Of a stretch of DNA of 64,000 nt, positions 24,869 to 34,639 are shown in pieces. Under the pieces are notes generated by a model. It ran no database searches. It saw only the letters and a program-made list of their open reading frames with translations, and was not told the origin of the DNA. Made by a program: the position numbers and the translations under genes. Origin of the DNA: an uncultured Sphingomonadaceae bacterium (GTDB lineage: Bacteria; Pseudomonadota; Alphaproteobacteria; Sphingomonadales; Sphingomonadaceae); the NCBI GenBank assembly GCA_947493215.1, contig CANLQE010000001.1:744001-808000 (forward strand), in the 5' to 3' direction. Position 1 is the stretch's first letter, and the number at the start of each line of letters is the position of its first letter.

Positions 24869-26206
24869 TTATGAAGAGGCGTTTGTCAGACGGTCGAGCG
24901 CTGATTCCCGGCCAATAAGCGGAAGCAATGCGCCCATGTCGGGGCCATGCTCAAGGCCCGTCAAAGCTTGCCGCAATGGCATGAACAATGACTTGCCTTT
25001 GCGACCCGTGCCGTCTTTGAGCGCGCCGGTCCAGTCTTTCCAGATCGTATCTGACCAAGGCAGGCTTTCTAATGTCGCGCGTGCTTGCCCCAGAAACTTG
25101 CTATCTTCGGCAGCTAGTTCGGCAGCAGCCACAGGACCAGTTACCACCTGCCACCAGCGCTCCACTTCGCCCATATCATGGAGGTTGGGGCGAATGACGC
25201 CCCAAGCCTCGGCGGACATCGCGCTGGGCAGGCGATCCGATACTTCGGCATAGTCCAACAGATGCACGATCTTCTGATTCAGCTGCGCCAACTCTTCATC
25301 GTCAAAACGTGCTGGCGCGCGCCCAAAGCGTGAAAAATCAAAACCTTCCACTAGCGTCATAACGTCAGCAATGGGCTCCACCGGGTCGCTGGTGCCGATG
25401 CGCGCGAGAAGGGCGACAATGGATTGTGGCTCGATATTCCGCTCGCGAAAACCGCCCACGCCTAGAGAACCAAGACGCTTGGACAGCTTGCCCTCGGTCC
25501 CCACCAACAAGGCTTCATGGGCAAATTCGGGCGTGCTCGCGCCAAAAGCCTGAAACATCTGAATCTGGACAGCGGTGTTTGCAACATGATCTTCACCGCG
25601 CACGACGTGCGTGATGCCCATATCCATATCATCAATCGTCGAGGGCAACATATACAGCCAGCTGCCGTCTTCGCGCCGGATTACCGGATCGGAGAGCAGG
25701 GCCGGATCAAAATTCTGGTCGCCACGGATCAGATCAGTCCACTCAATCGGGGTCGCATGATCCAGCTTGAAGCGCCAATGTGCCTGGCGGCCTTCGGCTT
25801 CAAATGCGGCAATCTCTGCGGCGGTCAGATCGAGCGCGCCACGGTCATAGGTTGGTGGCTTTCCGCGACCGAGCTGCACCTTACGTTTCAGGTCCAGTTC
25901 CTGCGCCGTTTCATAAGCGGGATAGACGCGGCCCGCCGTCTTGAGTTCTTCAAACCGTTCTTCATAACGCTCAAAGCGGGCCGACTGCCGCTCTTCGCTA
26001 TCTGGATTGATGCCAAGCCATGCGAGATCGGCGCGAATGGCCGTGACATATTCCTCCTTGGAGCGCTCCTTGTCGGTATCATCGAGCCGCAGCAGAAATT
26101 CGCCACCATTTTTCTTGGCAAACATCCAATTGTGGAGCGCAGTACGGATATTGCCGACATGGAGATGGCCCGTTGGAGAGGGCGCGAAGCGGGTTCTTAT
26201 TGTCAT
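24869..26206 (-). CDS. gltX: Glutamyl-tRNA synthetase
   Basis: This 445-residue class I aminoacyl-tRNA synthetase charges tRNA-Glu (and, in many alphaproteobacteria, tRNA-Gln for later amidation). The N-terminal FAPSPTGHLHVGNIRTAL holds the HIGH-type signature, and GKLSKRLGS near residue 243 is the KMSKS-type loop. The alpha-helical C-terminal anticodon-binding region follows. Alphaproteobacteria often have two GltX-like enzymes; this short form could be either the general or the GltX2-type copy, which sequence reading alone does not settle. It overlaps nadE by 4 bp and is transcribed after it. Confidence 0.96.
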   Translation of the reverse strand: MTIRTRFAPSPTGHLHVGNIRTALHNWMFAKKNGGEFLLRLDDTDKERSKEEYVTAIRADLAWLGINPDSEERQSARFERYEERFEELKTAGRVYPAYETAQELDLKRKVQLGRGKPPTYDRGALDLTAAEIAAFEAEGRQAHWRFKLDHATPIEWTDLIRGDQNFDPALLSDPVIRREDGSWLYMLPSTIDDMDMGITHVVRGEDHVANTAVQIQMFQAFGASTPEFAHEALLVGTEGKLSKRLGSLGVGGFRERNIEPQSIVALLARIGTSDPVEPIADVMTLVEGFDFSRFGRAPARFDDEELAQLNQKIVHLLDYAEVSDRLPSAMSAEAWGVIRPNLHDMGEVERWWQVVTGPVAAAELAAEDSKFLGQARATLESLPWSDTIWKDWTGALKDGTGRKGKSLFMPLRQALTGLEHGPDMGALLPLIGRESALDRLTNASS

Positions 26207-27858
26207 ATTGTCCTAAATGCATTGGTAATGGGATAGCGCCGGTCTCGGCCAAAATTTCTAGTGCCCAGCTTCACCCCGGGAGGCGCCTGACGCCGTTTAT
26301 ATTCAGCTATATAGAGCAATTTCTCAATCCGTATCACTGTTTCTCTATCAAAACCGCGTTCGACGAGATCGGTCACCGATAATTCTTCCTCAACCAAGCC
26401 GTGGAGCAGGGGATCGAGAATTTCATAGTCAGGCAGGCTGTCGCTGTCTTTCTGGTCTTCGCGCAATTCTGCTGTCGGCGGCTTCGTGATGACCGTATCG
26501 GGCATAACGGGTCCATCGGGGCCCATGCCTAGCGATGGCTTGTTGCGATTGCGCCATTCCGACAGCTTGAAACAAGTGAGCTTATAGGCATCTTTAAGCA
26601 CGGAATAACCGCCTGCCATATCGCCATATATGGTTGCATAGCCGACACTCATCTCGCTCTTGTTACCGGTGGTCAGCAGCATGTGGCCAAATTTGTTCGA
26701 CATTGCCATCAGGGTCACGCCTCTTATGCGCGATTGAATATTCTCTTCGGTAATATCGACGTCTTTGTCGGCAAAACTGCCTTCAAGCATCGCGTCAAAA
26801 CCTTGTATTGCCGGTACAATGGAAATATTGTCGAGCTTGGTACCGAGCATTGCGGCGCAGCCCGCCGCGTCATCAAGGCTTTCCTGACTGGTGAAGCGCG
26901 AGGGCATCATTACGCACCATACCCGGTCCGCGCCCAGCGCATCGACGGCCACGGCCGCAGAGAGCGCACTGTCGATGCCGCCCGACAAACCCAGTATGAC
27001 GCCAGGAAAGCCATTGGCATTCACATAGTCGCGTAAGCCAACTATCATAGCGTTGTAAATATCGGCTGGATGATCATCGAGCTTGTGGATTTCACCAGGC
27101 GCGCAAGTCCAGCTGGTTACGCCTTTGGACCATTGGGTGTCGACAATCGCTTCATCCCAGTCCGGCAGCTGATGCATCACTCTGGTATCGCCGTTGAGAA
27201 CAAAGCTGGCTCCATCAAACACCACTTCATCCTGGCCGCCAATGCGGTTGAGGAAAAGCAGCGGCAAGCCGGTTTCCCGCACCCGCTGTGTCGCTACTTG
27301 TCCCAGACGGCGATCATCTTTTTCAATTTCATAAGGGCTGCCATTGACCGCGATCAGCATTTCCGCGCCCTGTTCTTTCAGGTGTTCGCAGACTGTCGGG
27401 AACCAGACGTCTTCGCAAATAGGCAAACCAATTTTGCAGCCGCGAAAGGCGATGGGCTCGGGCAGGGGGCCAGAAGCGAACAGACGTTTTTCATCAAATG
27501 TGCCGTAATTGGGCAGCTCAACCTTATATCGCACATCTTTGATCTGGCCGCCTTCGAGCAGTGCGATACCATTATAGAGCTTGCCACCCTCGCGAAAAAT
27601 AGACCCGACCAGCATCGCAGGGCCGCTATCGGTCGTCGCATCTGCCAGCCGCTGTAATTCGGTTTCCGCGCGTTCGACTACCGCTGGTTTCAGCACCAGA
27701 TCCTCTGGTGGATAACCGATGAGTTGAAGCTCCGGAAACACGATCAGGTCGCTATCAGGCTTCGACTGATAGACCGCGATCATCGCATCAGTATTGCCGC
27801 GCAAATCGCCAACGGCCTGGGTCAATTGGGCAAGGGTAATGATAAGCTGTGCTGTCAT
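26203..27858 (-). CDS. nadE: Glutamine-dependent NAD+ synthetase
   Basis: This 551-residue two-domain enzyme makes NAD+ from deamido-NAD+, ATP and glutamine. The N-terminal nitrilase-type glutaminase domain shows VFPELQLIGYPPEDL (catalytic Glu), the Lys in KVELPNYGTFDEKR and the nucleophile in GLPICEDVW (Cys). The C-terminal synthetase domain has the ATP pyrophosphatase loop LGLSGGIDSALSAA, then GNKSEMSVGYATIYGD. Length is normal. The gene is followed directly by gltX with a 4-bp overlap and is preceded, 40 bp away, by a DUF2306-type membrane gene on the same strand. Confidence 0.97.
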   Translation of the reverse strand: MTAQLIITLAQLTQAVGDLRGNTDAMIAVYQSKPDSDLIVFPELQLIGYPPEDLVLKPAVVERAETELQRLADATTDSGPAMLVGSIFREGGKLYNGIALLEGGQIKDVRYKVELPNYGTFDEKRLFASGPLPEPIAFRGCKIGLPICEDVWFPTVCEHLKEQGAEMLIAVNGSPYEIEKDDRRLGQVATQRVRETGLPLLFLNRIGGQDEVVFDGASFVLNGDTRVMHQLPDWDEAIVDTQWSKGVTSWTCAPGEIHKLDDHPADIYNAMIVGLRDYVNANGFPGVILGLSGGIDSALSAAVAVDALGADRVWCVMMPSRFTSQESLDDAAGCAAMLGTKLDNISIVPAIQGFDAMLEGSFADKDVDITEENIQSRIRGVTLMAMSNKFGHMLLTTGNKSEMSVGYATIYGDMAGGYSVLKDAYKLTCFKLSEWRNRNKPSLGMGPDGPVMPDTVITKPPTAELREDQKDSDSLPDYEILDPLLHGLVEEELSVTDLVERGFDRETVIRIEKLLYIAEYKRRQAPPGVKLGTRNFGRDRRYPITNAFRTI

Positions 27859-27898
27859 CCGGCCCTGATAGAAACCCGCGCTGCGCGGGGCAAATGAT

Positions 27899-28456
27899 TT
27901 ATCCGAAAACTAGCGACCCCATAGCCCGACCAGGAATGAACGCAAATAGACCAGCGATGAGCAGGCCGATATAGGGCCCCTGCATTGCGCGGTAATGTTC
28001 GACAACATTGCCACGCCGGATCTGCCAGATACCGTATGGGATTGACACCAAGGTCAACACGGAAAAGATATGGATGAAGCTGAGTCCGGTTCCGGCAATA
28101 CCTTGTCCAGGACGGCCGATCCAGAAGCTCACAATAGCGGTCGTCACCATCAACATTCCCCAAATGCGGCCCATATGCTTATGGAGCCGGTCGCCTTTTT
28201 TACGCCACAGGATATAAGCGCCGAGCGGAATGGCCGGGATTACAGTCGCAAGGTGAATGATGACCGGTAGGCTGATCGGCCGCTTTTGCGCAATCTCTAC
28301 ATCGGCGCTGTAGGCAAAGCCGCCATAAAGGGACGACAGCGCCATCAGAACCAAGGTTGCCAATATAGTCGCACCGCCCACCAGAATGATATTCTGGATA
28401 TTATAACCGCTGTTCTTTTGCATCCCAGATTGCACGGCTTCCTTCGGCTTCGTCAT
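27899..28456 (-). CDS. DUF2306-like multi-pass membrane protein
   Basis: I choose the ATG at 28456 (MTKPKEAVQ) because GGAGGG lies six bases before it; the frame itself is open to 28501. The 185-residue product has about four membrane helices. Its middle holds the conserved LHKHMGRIWGMLMVTTAIVSFW, with HxxxGR motifs like those of heme-binding DUF2306/YtaF-type proteins, and IHIFSVLTLVSIPYGIWQ, then EHYRAMQGPYIG with further histidines. Conserved histidines in helices suggest heme or metal binding, but the function is unknown. It faces the LytTR regulator gene across a 170-bp divergent region. Confidence 0.8.
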   Translation of the reverse strand: MTKPKEAVQSGMQKNSGYNIQNIILVGGATILATLVLMALSSLYGGFAYSADVEIAQKRPISLPVIIHLATVIPAIPLGAYILWRKKGDRLHKHMGRIWGMLMVTTAIVSFWIGRPGQGIAGTGLSFIHIFSVLTLVSIPYGIWQIRRGNVVEHYRAMQGPYIGLLIAGLFAFIPGRAMGSLVFG

Positions 28457-28628
28457 GATTTCCCTCCGTTGGTTGACTTGGTTGCAAACCAGATTGATCA
28501 TCAGAAAGTGTAATTCCAGCTTGCTTACGCCGGTGGTTGTCCCTTATTCGTAAAATGCGCCAAAAACAGGCATTTTGCCCATTCACGAAGCGCCAATGGA
28601 CAGGCGGGATGGCGTCTTGGGGGTTAAT

Positions 28629-29435
28629 ATGAGCGGCAATGTCAGAAGATGGTCCGTGAGATGGATTGCCGTCGAATTGCTGGTCATGGCGCTTATCGGG
28701 CTGGTTTTCGGTTTCCTCGGTCCCTTTGGTACTTATGCCATGCCGGTGGCTCTGCGCCTTGCCTATTGGGTGGGTTTTATCATCATTGGCTATGCGATTT
28801 TCCGCCCGGTTTCGATTAGCGCGGGATGGCTGCGGGAAAGCATCGCCATGCCGTTTTGGACAGCCGAATTGCTGGCCACCGCGATTGCAGCTCTGCCGCT
28901 CACCTTCCTGATCGGCTTCGCCATGTCCGGCATGCGGTTCGACCCCTCGTTATGGGGCGACCGCTTCTTACTGCTGTACCTGCAATGCGCGTTGATCGGT
29001 TTTGGCATCTTCCTGTTTATGCGGTTGTTGTTTGGGCCGGATAGTCCGGAAACTGAAAGCGATGCTACTCAGGAAACCAAACTGCCCGAGATGACGCCTG
29101 AACCTGCGAAAATTGTCCCGGTACAGACAAAATTGCATGACCGGTTGTCGCCCGGTTTCCCCAGTCCGATCACCGCGCTTGGCGTCGAAGATCACTATGT
29201 GCGCGTGCACAGCGCGGAGCGCACGGAAATGCTGTTGCTGAGATTGAGTGACGCGATTGGGGAAATGGCACCAATAGAAGGTATGCAGGTCCATCGCAGT
29301 TGGTGGGTCGCGCGTGATGCTATAGTGACGTCAAAACGCGACGGACGGAACCTGTACCTGTCACTATCGGGCGGGCTGGACGTCCCGGTTTCACGCGCTT
29401 ATGTCACAAAGTTGAAACAAACTGGCTGGATTTGA
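28629..29435 (+). CDS. Membrane-anchored LytTR-family transcriptional regulator
   Basis: The start at 28629 (MSGNVRRWSV) has a GGGGG ribosome site six bases upstream; ATG 28596 and TTG 28575 are alternatives. Four membrane helices span about residues 10-130 (FGFLGPFGTYAM, RLAYWVGFIIIGYAIF, ELLATAIAALPLTFLIGF, LYLQCALIGFGIFLFM). A soluble linker leads to a C-terminal LytTR DNA-binding domain (TALGVEDHYVRVHSAERTEM ... VHRSWWVARDAI ... PVSRAYVTKLKQ). By family it binds DNA while tethered in the membrane and may respond to an envelope signal. No cognate histidine kinase is adjacent. Targets are unknown, possibly the neighbouring membrane gene. Confidence 0.87.
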   Translation: MSGNVRRWSVRWIAVELLVMALIGLVFGFLGPFGTYAMPVALRLAYWVGFIIIGYAIFRPVSISAGWLRESIAMPFWTAELLATAIAALPLTFLIGFAMSGMRFDPSLWGDRFLLLYLQCALIGFGIFLFMRLLFGPDSPETESDATQETKLPEMTPEPAKIVPVQTKLHDRLSPGFPSPITALGVEDHYVRVHSAERTEMLLLRLSDAIGEMAPIEGMQVHRSWWVARDAIVTSKRDGRNLYLSLSGGLDVPVSRAYVTKLKQTGWI

Positions 29436-29547
29436 CCAAAAGGCGCTTTTGATTTGCCTTTCACCTGTCTAACAGGGTCGCGAATCATTCACATAGGGTC
29501 CGCGATTCTGATGCAATGGCTGGCCTGCTCTCGGGGGAAGCCACGCA

Positions 29548-30483
29548 ATGAAACTCATGTCCGGCAACAGCAATTTGTCGCTCGCGCAGTCCGTAGCCGA
29601 TTATCTGGATATCAAACTGACCGATGCGAGCGTGAAACGCTTTGCCGATGACGAGATTTTCGTTGAAATCCACGAAAATGTCCGCGGTGAAGATGTGTTC
29701 ATCATGCAATCGACGAGTTTTCCCGCCAATGACAATTTGATGGAATTGCTGATCGGCATTGACGCCCTGCGCCGTGCCTCGGCCAAGCGCATCACTGCCG
29801 TCATCCCCTATTTCGGCTATGCACGGCAGGACCGGAAACCCGGGCCCAGAACCCCGATCTCCGCGAAATTGGTTGCGAATCTGATCACCGAAGCGGGTGC
29901 CGACCGCGTGTTGTCGATCGACCTGCACGCTGGCCAAATTCAGGGCTTTTTCGATATTCCAACCGATAACCTCTACGGCGCGCCAGTTATGTCGGCTGAC
30001 ATTCAGGCCCGGTTTGCGGGTCACGAACTGATGGTCATCTCGCCCGATGTCGGCGGCGTTGTGCGCGCTCGTGCGCTGGCCAAACGATTGGACAATGCGC
30101 CTCTCGCCATCGTCGACAAACGCCGCGAACGAGCCGGCGAATCGGAAGTGATGAATATCATTGGCGATGTCTCGGGACGGTTTTGCATCCTGATTGATGA
30201 TATCGTCGATAGCGGGGGAACACTTTGCAACGCAGCGGACGCGTTAAAGGCAAAAGGAGCCACCGAAGTTGTGGCCTATATTACGCATGGCGTTTTATCA
30301 GGTGGCGCTGTGGCGCGGATCAATGATAGCTGCCTCAAAGAACTTGTGATCACTGATTCTATCGGCGCAACCGATGCGGTCAAAGATTCAGACAAAATCA
30401 GGCATCTGACCATGGCGCCCCTTTTGGGTGAAGCGATTAAACGGATTGCCGATGAAACAAGCGTTTCGAGCCTGTTTGATTAA
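29548..30483 (+). CDS. prs: Ribose-phosphate pyrophosphokinase
   Basis: This 311-residue enzyme makes PRPP from ribose-5-phosphate and ATP, for nucleotide, histidine and tryptophan synthesis. [20 protein letters not shown] near the N-terminus, the flexible-loop region [18 protein letters not shown], the signature [18 protein letters not shown] (divalent metal binding) and the PRPP motif [18 protein letters not shown] are all intact. Length is normal. It stands 112 bp after the LytTR gene and 35 bp before the DsbB-like gene, as an ordinary housekeeping gene. Confidence 0.97.
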   Translation: MKLMSGNSNLSLAQSVADYLDIKLTDASVKRFADDEIFVEIHENVRGEDVFIMQSTSFPANDNLMELLIGIDALRRASAKRITAVIPYFGYARQDRKPGPRTPISAKLVANLITEAGADRVLSIDLHAGQIQGFFDIPTDNLYGAPVMSADIQARFAGHELMVISPDVGGVVRARALAKRLDNAPLAIVDKRRERAGESEVMNIIGDVSGRFCILIDDIVDSGGTLCNAADALKAKGATEVVAYITHGVLSGGAVARINDSCLKELVITDSIGATDAVKDSDKIRHLTMAPLLGEAIKRIADETSVSSLFD

Positions 30484-30518
30484 GATGATCTCTAATTTCT
30501 AAGACCTGGAGAACTTTT

Positions 30519-30920
30519 GTGCCGAGTTTAGAAGTTTTGATGAAATATCGCGTCTATATCGCGATCCTCGCCATATTTGTCTCGGTGTTTGCCTGGATGA
30601 CCGAATGGGCGGGCTGGGTATACATATGCCCCTATTGTCGCGCCCAACGCACGGTCATCGGCTTGCTTGGGCTGCTTCTTTTGGCCAACCCGCAACATTG
30701 GTTGAACCGCTGGATATCATCGGTGCTCGCTGCGCTGGGATTGGTCGTTGCGGCCATGCAACATTTCAACGGCTGGAAAAAGATCATGGCTGGTGAGTTT
30801 TCCTGGGGCGAATATTGGTATTCCAATGCCTGGGTTCTGTCCGGCTGTGCGCTGTTTATCATCACCGGATTGATCCTTTACCTCTGGGCTTGGCGGCCGG
30901 CCGAACCAGAGGAGACTTGA
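30519..30920 (+). CDS. Small DsbB-like membrane protein
   Basis: The GTG at 30519 has CTGGAGA eight bases upstream and gives 133 residues; ATG 30540 is an alternative. Four hydrophobic helices are visible. After the first one comes ICPYCRAQRT (Cys37, Cys40), like the CxxC ... QR pattern of DsbB disulfide oxidoreductases, which re-oxidise DsbA with quinone. The second periplasmic cysteine pair of true DsbB is not present, only one Cys (in VLSGCALF). It may therefore be a divergent member with another redox partner, or a structural relative. It follows prs by 35 bp and precedes the hisN-like gene. Confidence 0.65.
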   Translation: MPSLEVLMKYRVYIAILAIFVSVFAWMTEWAGWVYICPYCRAQRTVIGLLGLLLLANPQHWLNRWISSVLAALGLVVAAMQHFNGWKKIMAGEFSWGEYWYSNAWVLSGCALFIITGLILYLWAWRPAEPEET

Positions 30921-30985
30921 TTCGCGTGGCATTTTCCGCAGAGCGGCACTGGTCAAAGGATCATTTTGCTGTCAATTAGGGGCAT

Positions 30986-31765
30986 ATGACCCCCAAAGAT
31001 ATCGCACTCGCTGAAAAACTTGCTGAAGCCGCCGGTGACGCCATCCGGCCGCTTTTTCGCACAAAATTTGATCAAGAATCAAAAAGCGATTCTACGCCCG
31101 TAACCGAAGCAGATCGCGCCGCCGAAGCTGCAATGCGCCAGATTATCGAAACCGAATGTCCGGAAGATGGCATTATCGGTGAAGAATATGGCACGATCAA
31201 CGAAGGTGCTTCCCGCCAATGGGTGCTTGATCCCATTGACGGTACCACTAGCTTTATCGCTGGTCGGCCGATTTTCGGGACGCTGATTGCTCTTATGCAA
31301 GATGGTTGGCCGTTACTCGGGATTATAGACCAGCCGATTGCGCGCGAACGTTGGGTCGGCGTGGTCGGGCGTCCAACGACTTTTAACGGCGTCGCGGCAA
31401 AATCTGCACGCTGCCGCGAATTGAAAGACGCCGTGCTCGCCACGACCACCCCACATCAATTCGATGAACATGATGCTGAGCATTTCATGGCCCTTGCCGG
31501 CAAAGTCGCGCCGCGCAAGATTATCTATGGCGGCGATTGCTATAATTACGGCTTAGTCGCGAGCGGCCATGTCGATGTCGTCTGCGAAGCTGGTCTGATG
31601 CTGCACGATTATGCTGCCCTTGCGCCGATTATCGATGGCGCCGGTGGAATGATGTGCGACTGGAACGGGGAACCGCTGCATGCCGAATCGGATGGTCATG
31701 TGTTGGCGATCGGCGACCAAGCGCGGGTTGATGATGTGTTAGAGGCCATTGCATGCAATCACTAG
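30986..31765 (+). CDS. hisN: Histidinol-phosphatase (inositol monophosphatase family)
   Basis: This 259-residue protein has the metal-binding motifs of the IMPase family: GIIGEEYGTI (with the first ligand Glu), WVLDPIDGTTSFIAGRPIFG (Asp, Ile, Asp) and the distal LMLHDYAALAPIIDGAGG. In alphaproteobacteria the HisN type dephosphorylates histidinol phosphate. GGDCYNYGLVASGHVDVV is typical of HisN, although inositol-phosphatase or 3'-phosphoadenosine phosphatase activity cannot be excluded by eye. It overlaps the next gene by 13 bp. Confidence 0.88.
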   Translation: MTPKDIALAEKLAEAAGDAIRPLFRTKFDQESKSDSTPVTEADRAAEAAMRQIIETECPEDGIIGEEYGTINEGASRQWVLDPIDGTTSFIAGRPIFGTLIALMQDGWPLLGIIDQPIARERWVGVVGRPTTFNGVAAKSARCRELKDAVLATTTPHQFDEHDAEHFMALAGKVAPRKIIYGGDCYNYGLVASGHVDVVCEAGLMLHDYAALAPIIDGAGGMMCDWNGEPLHAESDGHVLAIGDQARVDDVLEAIACNH

Positions 31766-32661
31766 AGTCAGTCAGCAAAACGCGGTTCGTCCTGCCGCCG
31801 CCACCGCTGCAACGCTATCTGACGACCTATTATTTTACCGAAATTGAGAGTTCGGACGGATCGGAAATATCCGATATGTTGCTCCCGCAATGGGCCAGTA
31901 TCCGTTATATCTACCGAGGCAGCGTCAAAATGACGGTTCCAGACCATAAAACCCAAGATTCGCCGCTGGCAGCGATGACCGGGCCGACCAGTTTGGCCGC
32001 ACCCATTGCGAGCAAATCAGCAAAAATTGCCGCTTTTGGCCTGCTACCGCTAGGTTGGCACAAATTTGTCAGGCAGCCAGCGTCGCGCTGGGCAAACAAA
32101 GTCATTGATGTAGAAGCCGCTCACAAATTTGATCTTTTTTCGGAGATATGGGCGGCGATCAGGCATCTGGATACCGAAGCGGAAATGATCGACACTTTCA
32201 ATCATATGCTTCTGGAGGCTCTCTCTCCTGCGGACGCGGAAGATGACCGGATTGAAGATGCTCATTTGGCACTCACCGATCCCAATATCGACAGTGTTAG
32301 CGCGCTGAGTGAACGATTGCAGATGGATACGAAACAATTGAGCCGCTTTTCAAACCGCGTTTTTGGTTTCCTCCCCAAATTACTCCTGCGGCGACAACGG
32401 TTTGTCAGAACATTGGGGCAGGCTTTGATGAACCCCTCGCAAAATTGGAGCGAATGTGTGGATCTCAACTATTATGATCAGGCGCATTTTAATCGCGATT
32501 TCAAACGGTTCATGGGTCTGACGCCGCGGCAATATATGGCGCAGCCGCACCCGATTTTCGGGATTGGCGCTATGGAACGGACCAAAGCCTTGGGTCGGCC
32601 GCTGCAAGCAATGGACAGACCGATCGACCCCAATGGTTCGGACAATAGCAACGCCGCATAG
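31753..32661 (+). CDS. AraC-family transcriptional regulator
   Basis: This 302-residue protein ends in an AraC-type helix-turn-helix pair: ALSERLQMDTKQLSRFSNRV (first HTH) and YYDQAHFNRDFKRFMGLTPRQYMAQ, the standard second-HTH signature. The first ~160 residues form a sensor domain beginning with a beta-rich segment (PPPLQRYLTTYYFTEIESSDGSEI), similar to DUF6597-type N-termini. The ligand is unknown. The gene overlaps hisN by 13 bp, so both are co-transcribed; whether it controls hisN or a distant target cannot be told. Confidence 0.9.
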   Translation: MQSLESVSKTRFVLPPPPLQRYLTTYYFTEIESSDGSEISDMLLPQWASIRYIYRGSVKMTVPDHKTQDSPLAAMTGPTSLAAPIASKSAKIAAFGLLPLGWHKFVRQPASRWANKVIDVEAAHKFDLFSEIWAAIRHLDTEAEMIDTFNHMLLEALSPADAEDDRIEDAHLALTDPNIDSVSALSERLQMDTKQLSRFSNRVFGFLPKLLLRRQRFVRTLGQALMNPSQNWSECVDLNYYDQAHFNRDFKRFMGLTPRQYMAQPHPIFGIGAMERTKALGRPLQAMDRPIDPNGSDNSNAA

Positions 32662-32806
32662 TTCCAAAAGCCAAAAGCACCGCTGATTTTGCAATATATC
32701 TTGCATTTCAGGCGAATCCCGCTATTGCCGCCCTTCCGATGTGATGCACTGGCCAGTGTTGGGCTGCCACATGTGTCCGTAACGGTAACTTCTAGAGGAG
32801 ACCAAA

Positions 32807-33007
32807 ATGCCCAAGTTGAAGACCAAAAGTGGTGTGAAGAAACGCTTCAAAATCACCGCAACCGGCAAGGTTACGCACGGCGTAGCTGGCAAACGCCACC
32901 GTTTGATGAGCCATAACAGCAAATATATCCGGCAAAACCGCGGCACCAAAAACTGTGCTGACGCAGATGCGAAAACAATCAAGAAATGGGCACCTTACGG
33001 GCTTTAA
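32807..33007 (+). CDS. rpmI: 50S ribosomal protein L35
   Basis: This 66-residue, very basic protein begins [20 protein letters not shown], the standard start of L35. A strong AGAGGAG ribosome site lies before the ATG. It pairs with rplT 42 bp downstream, as in nearly all bacteria. infC, usually in front of rpmI, is not here; the AraC gene occupies that place, so infC lies elsewhere. Confidence 0.98.
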   Translation: MPKLKTKSGVKKRFKITATGKVTHGVAGKRHRLMSHNSKYIRQNRGTKNCADADAKTIKKWAPYGL

Positions 33008-33049
33008 TAGCTCGCTCCCATAGCTTCACAAAATTCAAGGATATAGAAA

Positions 33050-33412
33050 ATGGCACGTGTAAAACGGGGTACGACTACTCGTACAAAACATAAAAGATTA
33101 TTGGTACAGGCGAAAGGCTATTACGGCCGTCGCAAAAATACCATCCGCGTCGCGCGGCAGGCTGTCGAAAAAGCCGGTCAATATGCGTATCGCGATCGTA
33201 AAGTTAAAAAGCGCGCTTTCCGTGCTATCTGGATCCAGCGTATCAACGCTGCGGTTCGCGCAGAAGGCATGACCTACGGCACATTCATTCACGGCACCAA
33301 GCTTGCTGGTATTGAACTGGACCGTAAAGTCATGGCTGATCTGGCGATGAATGAACCTGCAATGTTTAGCGGTATCATCAAACAGGCGCAGGATGCTCTA
33401 GCGAAAGCTTAA
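33050..33412 (+). CDS. rplT: 50S ribosomal protein L20
   Basis: This 120-residue basic protein begins [20 protein letters not shown], the L20 N-terminal tail, and continues with [20 protein letters not shown] and [17 protein letters not shown], all standard. L20 helps early 23S rRNA folding. It follows rpmI and is followed by a strong hairpin terminator at 33433, so rpmI-rplT form the transcript end before pheS. Confidence 0.98.
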   Translation: MARVKRGTTTRTKHKRLLVQAKGYYGRRKNTIRVARQAVEKAGQYAYRDRKVKKRAFRAIWIQRINAAVRAEGMTYGTFIHGTKLAGIELDRKVMADLAMNEPAMFSGIIKQAQDALAKA

Positions 33413-33432
33413 GTGTTTCCATAATTTCAAAG

Positions 33433-33465
33433 AAGCGCCGGAGAGCAATCTCGCGGCGCTTTTTT
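33433..33465 (+). terminator. Rho-independent terminator after rplT
   Basis: AAGCGCCG at the 5' arm pairs with CGGCGCTT at the 3' arm, and GAGA pairs with TCTC around a GCAA tetraloop, with one bulged G. A run of T residues follows to 33465. It lies 20 bp after the rplT stop codon, and pheS starts 60 bp further on with its own leader. Confidence 0.9.
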
Positions 33466-33523
33466 ATTGGGTTTTTCACCGCAGCCTGCTTTAGACGGTC
33501 AGCAGGGAAAATAGGGTAAAGTC

Positions 33524-34639
33524 ATGAGTGGCATCGAAGCAATTAAAGAGAAATATCTCGGACAGATAGAGGTGGCCGCTGATGGCGACGTTTTGGAAGC
33601 TATTCGCGTGGCCGCGCTTGGCAAAAAGGGCGAGATTTCATTGCTGCTCAAAACGCTCGGTAAAATGACGCCCGAAGAGCGCCAGACTGAGGGACCGAGA
33701 ATCAACGGCACCCGTCAGGCTGTGGCCGATGCGATCGCCGCACGCAAAGAAGCCATGGAAAGCGATGTTCTGAACGCGCGCCTCGCCACAGAAAAGCTCG
33801 ACATGACTCTGCCGCCACCCAGCGCGCCAAAGGGCAGCATCCATCCGGTTTCGCAAGTCATGGACGAGCTTGCGGAGATATTCGCTGATCTGGGTTTCTC
33901 GGTCGCCACCGGTCCGGAAATCGAAGATGACTGGCACAATTTCACCGCGCTCAACATTCCCGAAACCCATCCGGCGCGCGCAATGCATGACACTTTCTAT
34001 TTCCCGCAGACCGATGACAGTGGCATGCCCAAATTGCTGCGCACGCATACATCACCGGTGCAAATCCGCACGATGATGGATGTTGCGAAACAGACAGATG
34101 GTGCTGGCGAACCGATTTACATCATCGCCCCGGGCCGCACGTACCGCTCCGACAGCGATGCGACCCATACGCCGATGTTCCATCAGGTCGAAGGCCTGGT
34201 GATCGACAAGGGAATCCATATGGGCCACCTGAAATGGACGCTCGAAACCTTCGTCCGCGCGTTTTTCGAGCGCGACGATATCGAACTGCGCCTGCGCCCA
34301 AGCTATTTCCCGTTCACTGAACCCAGTGCCGAAGTCGATGTTGGCTTTTCCGTCGAAAAAGGCCGTCGCATCATTGGCGGTGATCCGCGTGGAGACAATG
34401 GCGGCTGGATGGAAATTCTCGGCTCCGGCATGGTCCACCCCAATGTCATCCGCAATTGCGGACTTGATCCCGATGTCTGGCAGGGCTTTGCCTTTGGCTG
34501 CGGTATCGACCGACTGGCGATGCTGAAATATGGCATGGACGATCTGCGCGCTTTCTTTGACGGCGACTTGCGCTGGACCGAGCATTACGGCTTTGACGCG
34601 CTCGACGTACCCACATTGAGTGGAGGAGTTGGCGCATGA
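33524..34639 (+). CDS. pheS: Phenylalanyl-tRNA synthetase, alpha subunit
   Basis: This 371-residue class II synthetase subunit has an N-terminal coiled coil ([17 protein letters not shown]), motif 2 [19 protein letters not shown] with the tRNA/ATP-binding arginine, and motif 3 [20 protein letters not shown]. It holds the active site for aminoacylating tRNA-Phe. The 3' end overlaps pheT by 4 bp (ATGA at 34636-34639), so the alpha2-beta2 enzyme is made from coupled genes. Confidence 0.97.
   Translation: MSGIEAIKEKYLGQIEVAADGDVLEAIRVAALGKKGEISLLLKTLGKMTPEERQTEGPRINGTRQAVADAIAARKEAMESDVLNARLATEKLDMTLPPPSAPKGSIHPVSQVMDELAEIFADLGFSVATGPEIEDDWHNFTALNIPETHPARAMHDTFYFPQTDDSGMPKLLRTHTSPVQIRTMMDVAKQTDGAGEPIYIIAPGRTYRSDSDATHTPMFHQVEGLVIDKGIHMGHLKWTLETFVRAFFERDDIELRLRPSYFPFTEPSAEVDVGFSVEKGRRIIGGDPRGDNGGWMEILGSGMVHPNVIRNCGLDPDVWQGFAFGCGIDRLAMLKYGMDDLRAFFDGDLRWTEHYGFDALDVPTLSGGVGA

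Noticed and set aside
27855-28163. Overlapping minus-strand frame of about 100 codons beside nadE
   Set aside because: It is in a different frame of the DUF2306-like gene, which has the family motifs and the better ribosome site.
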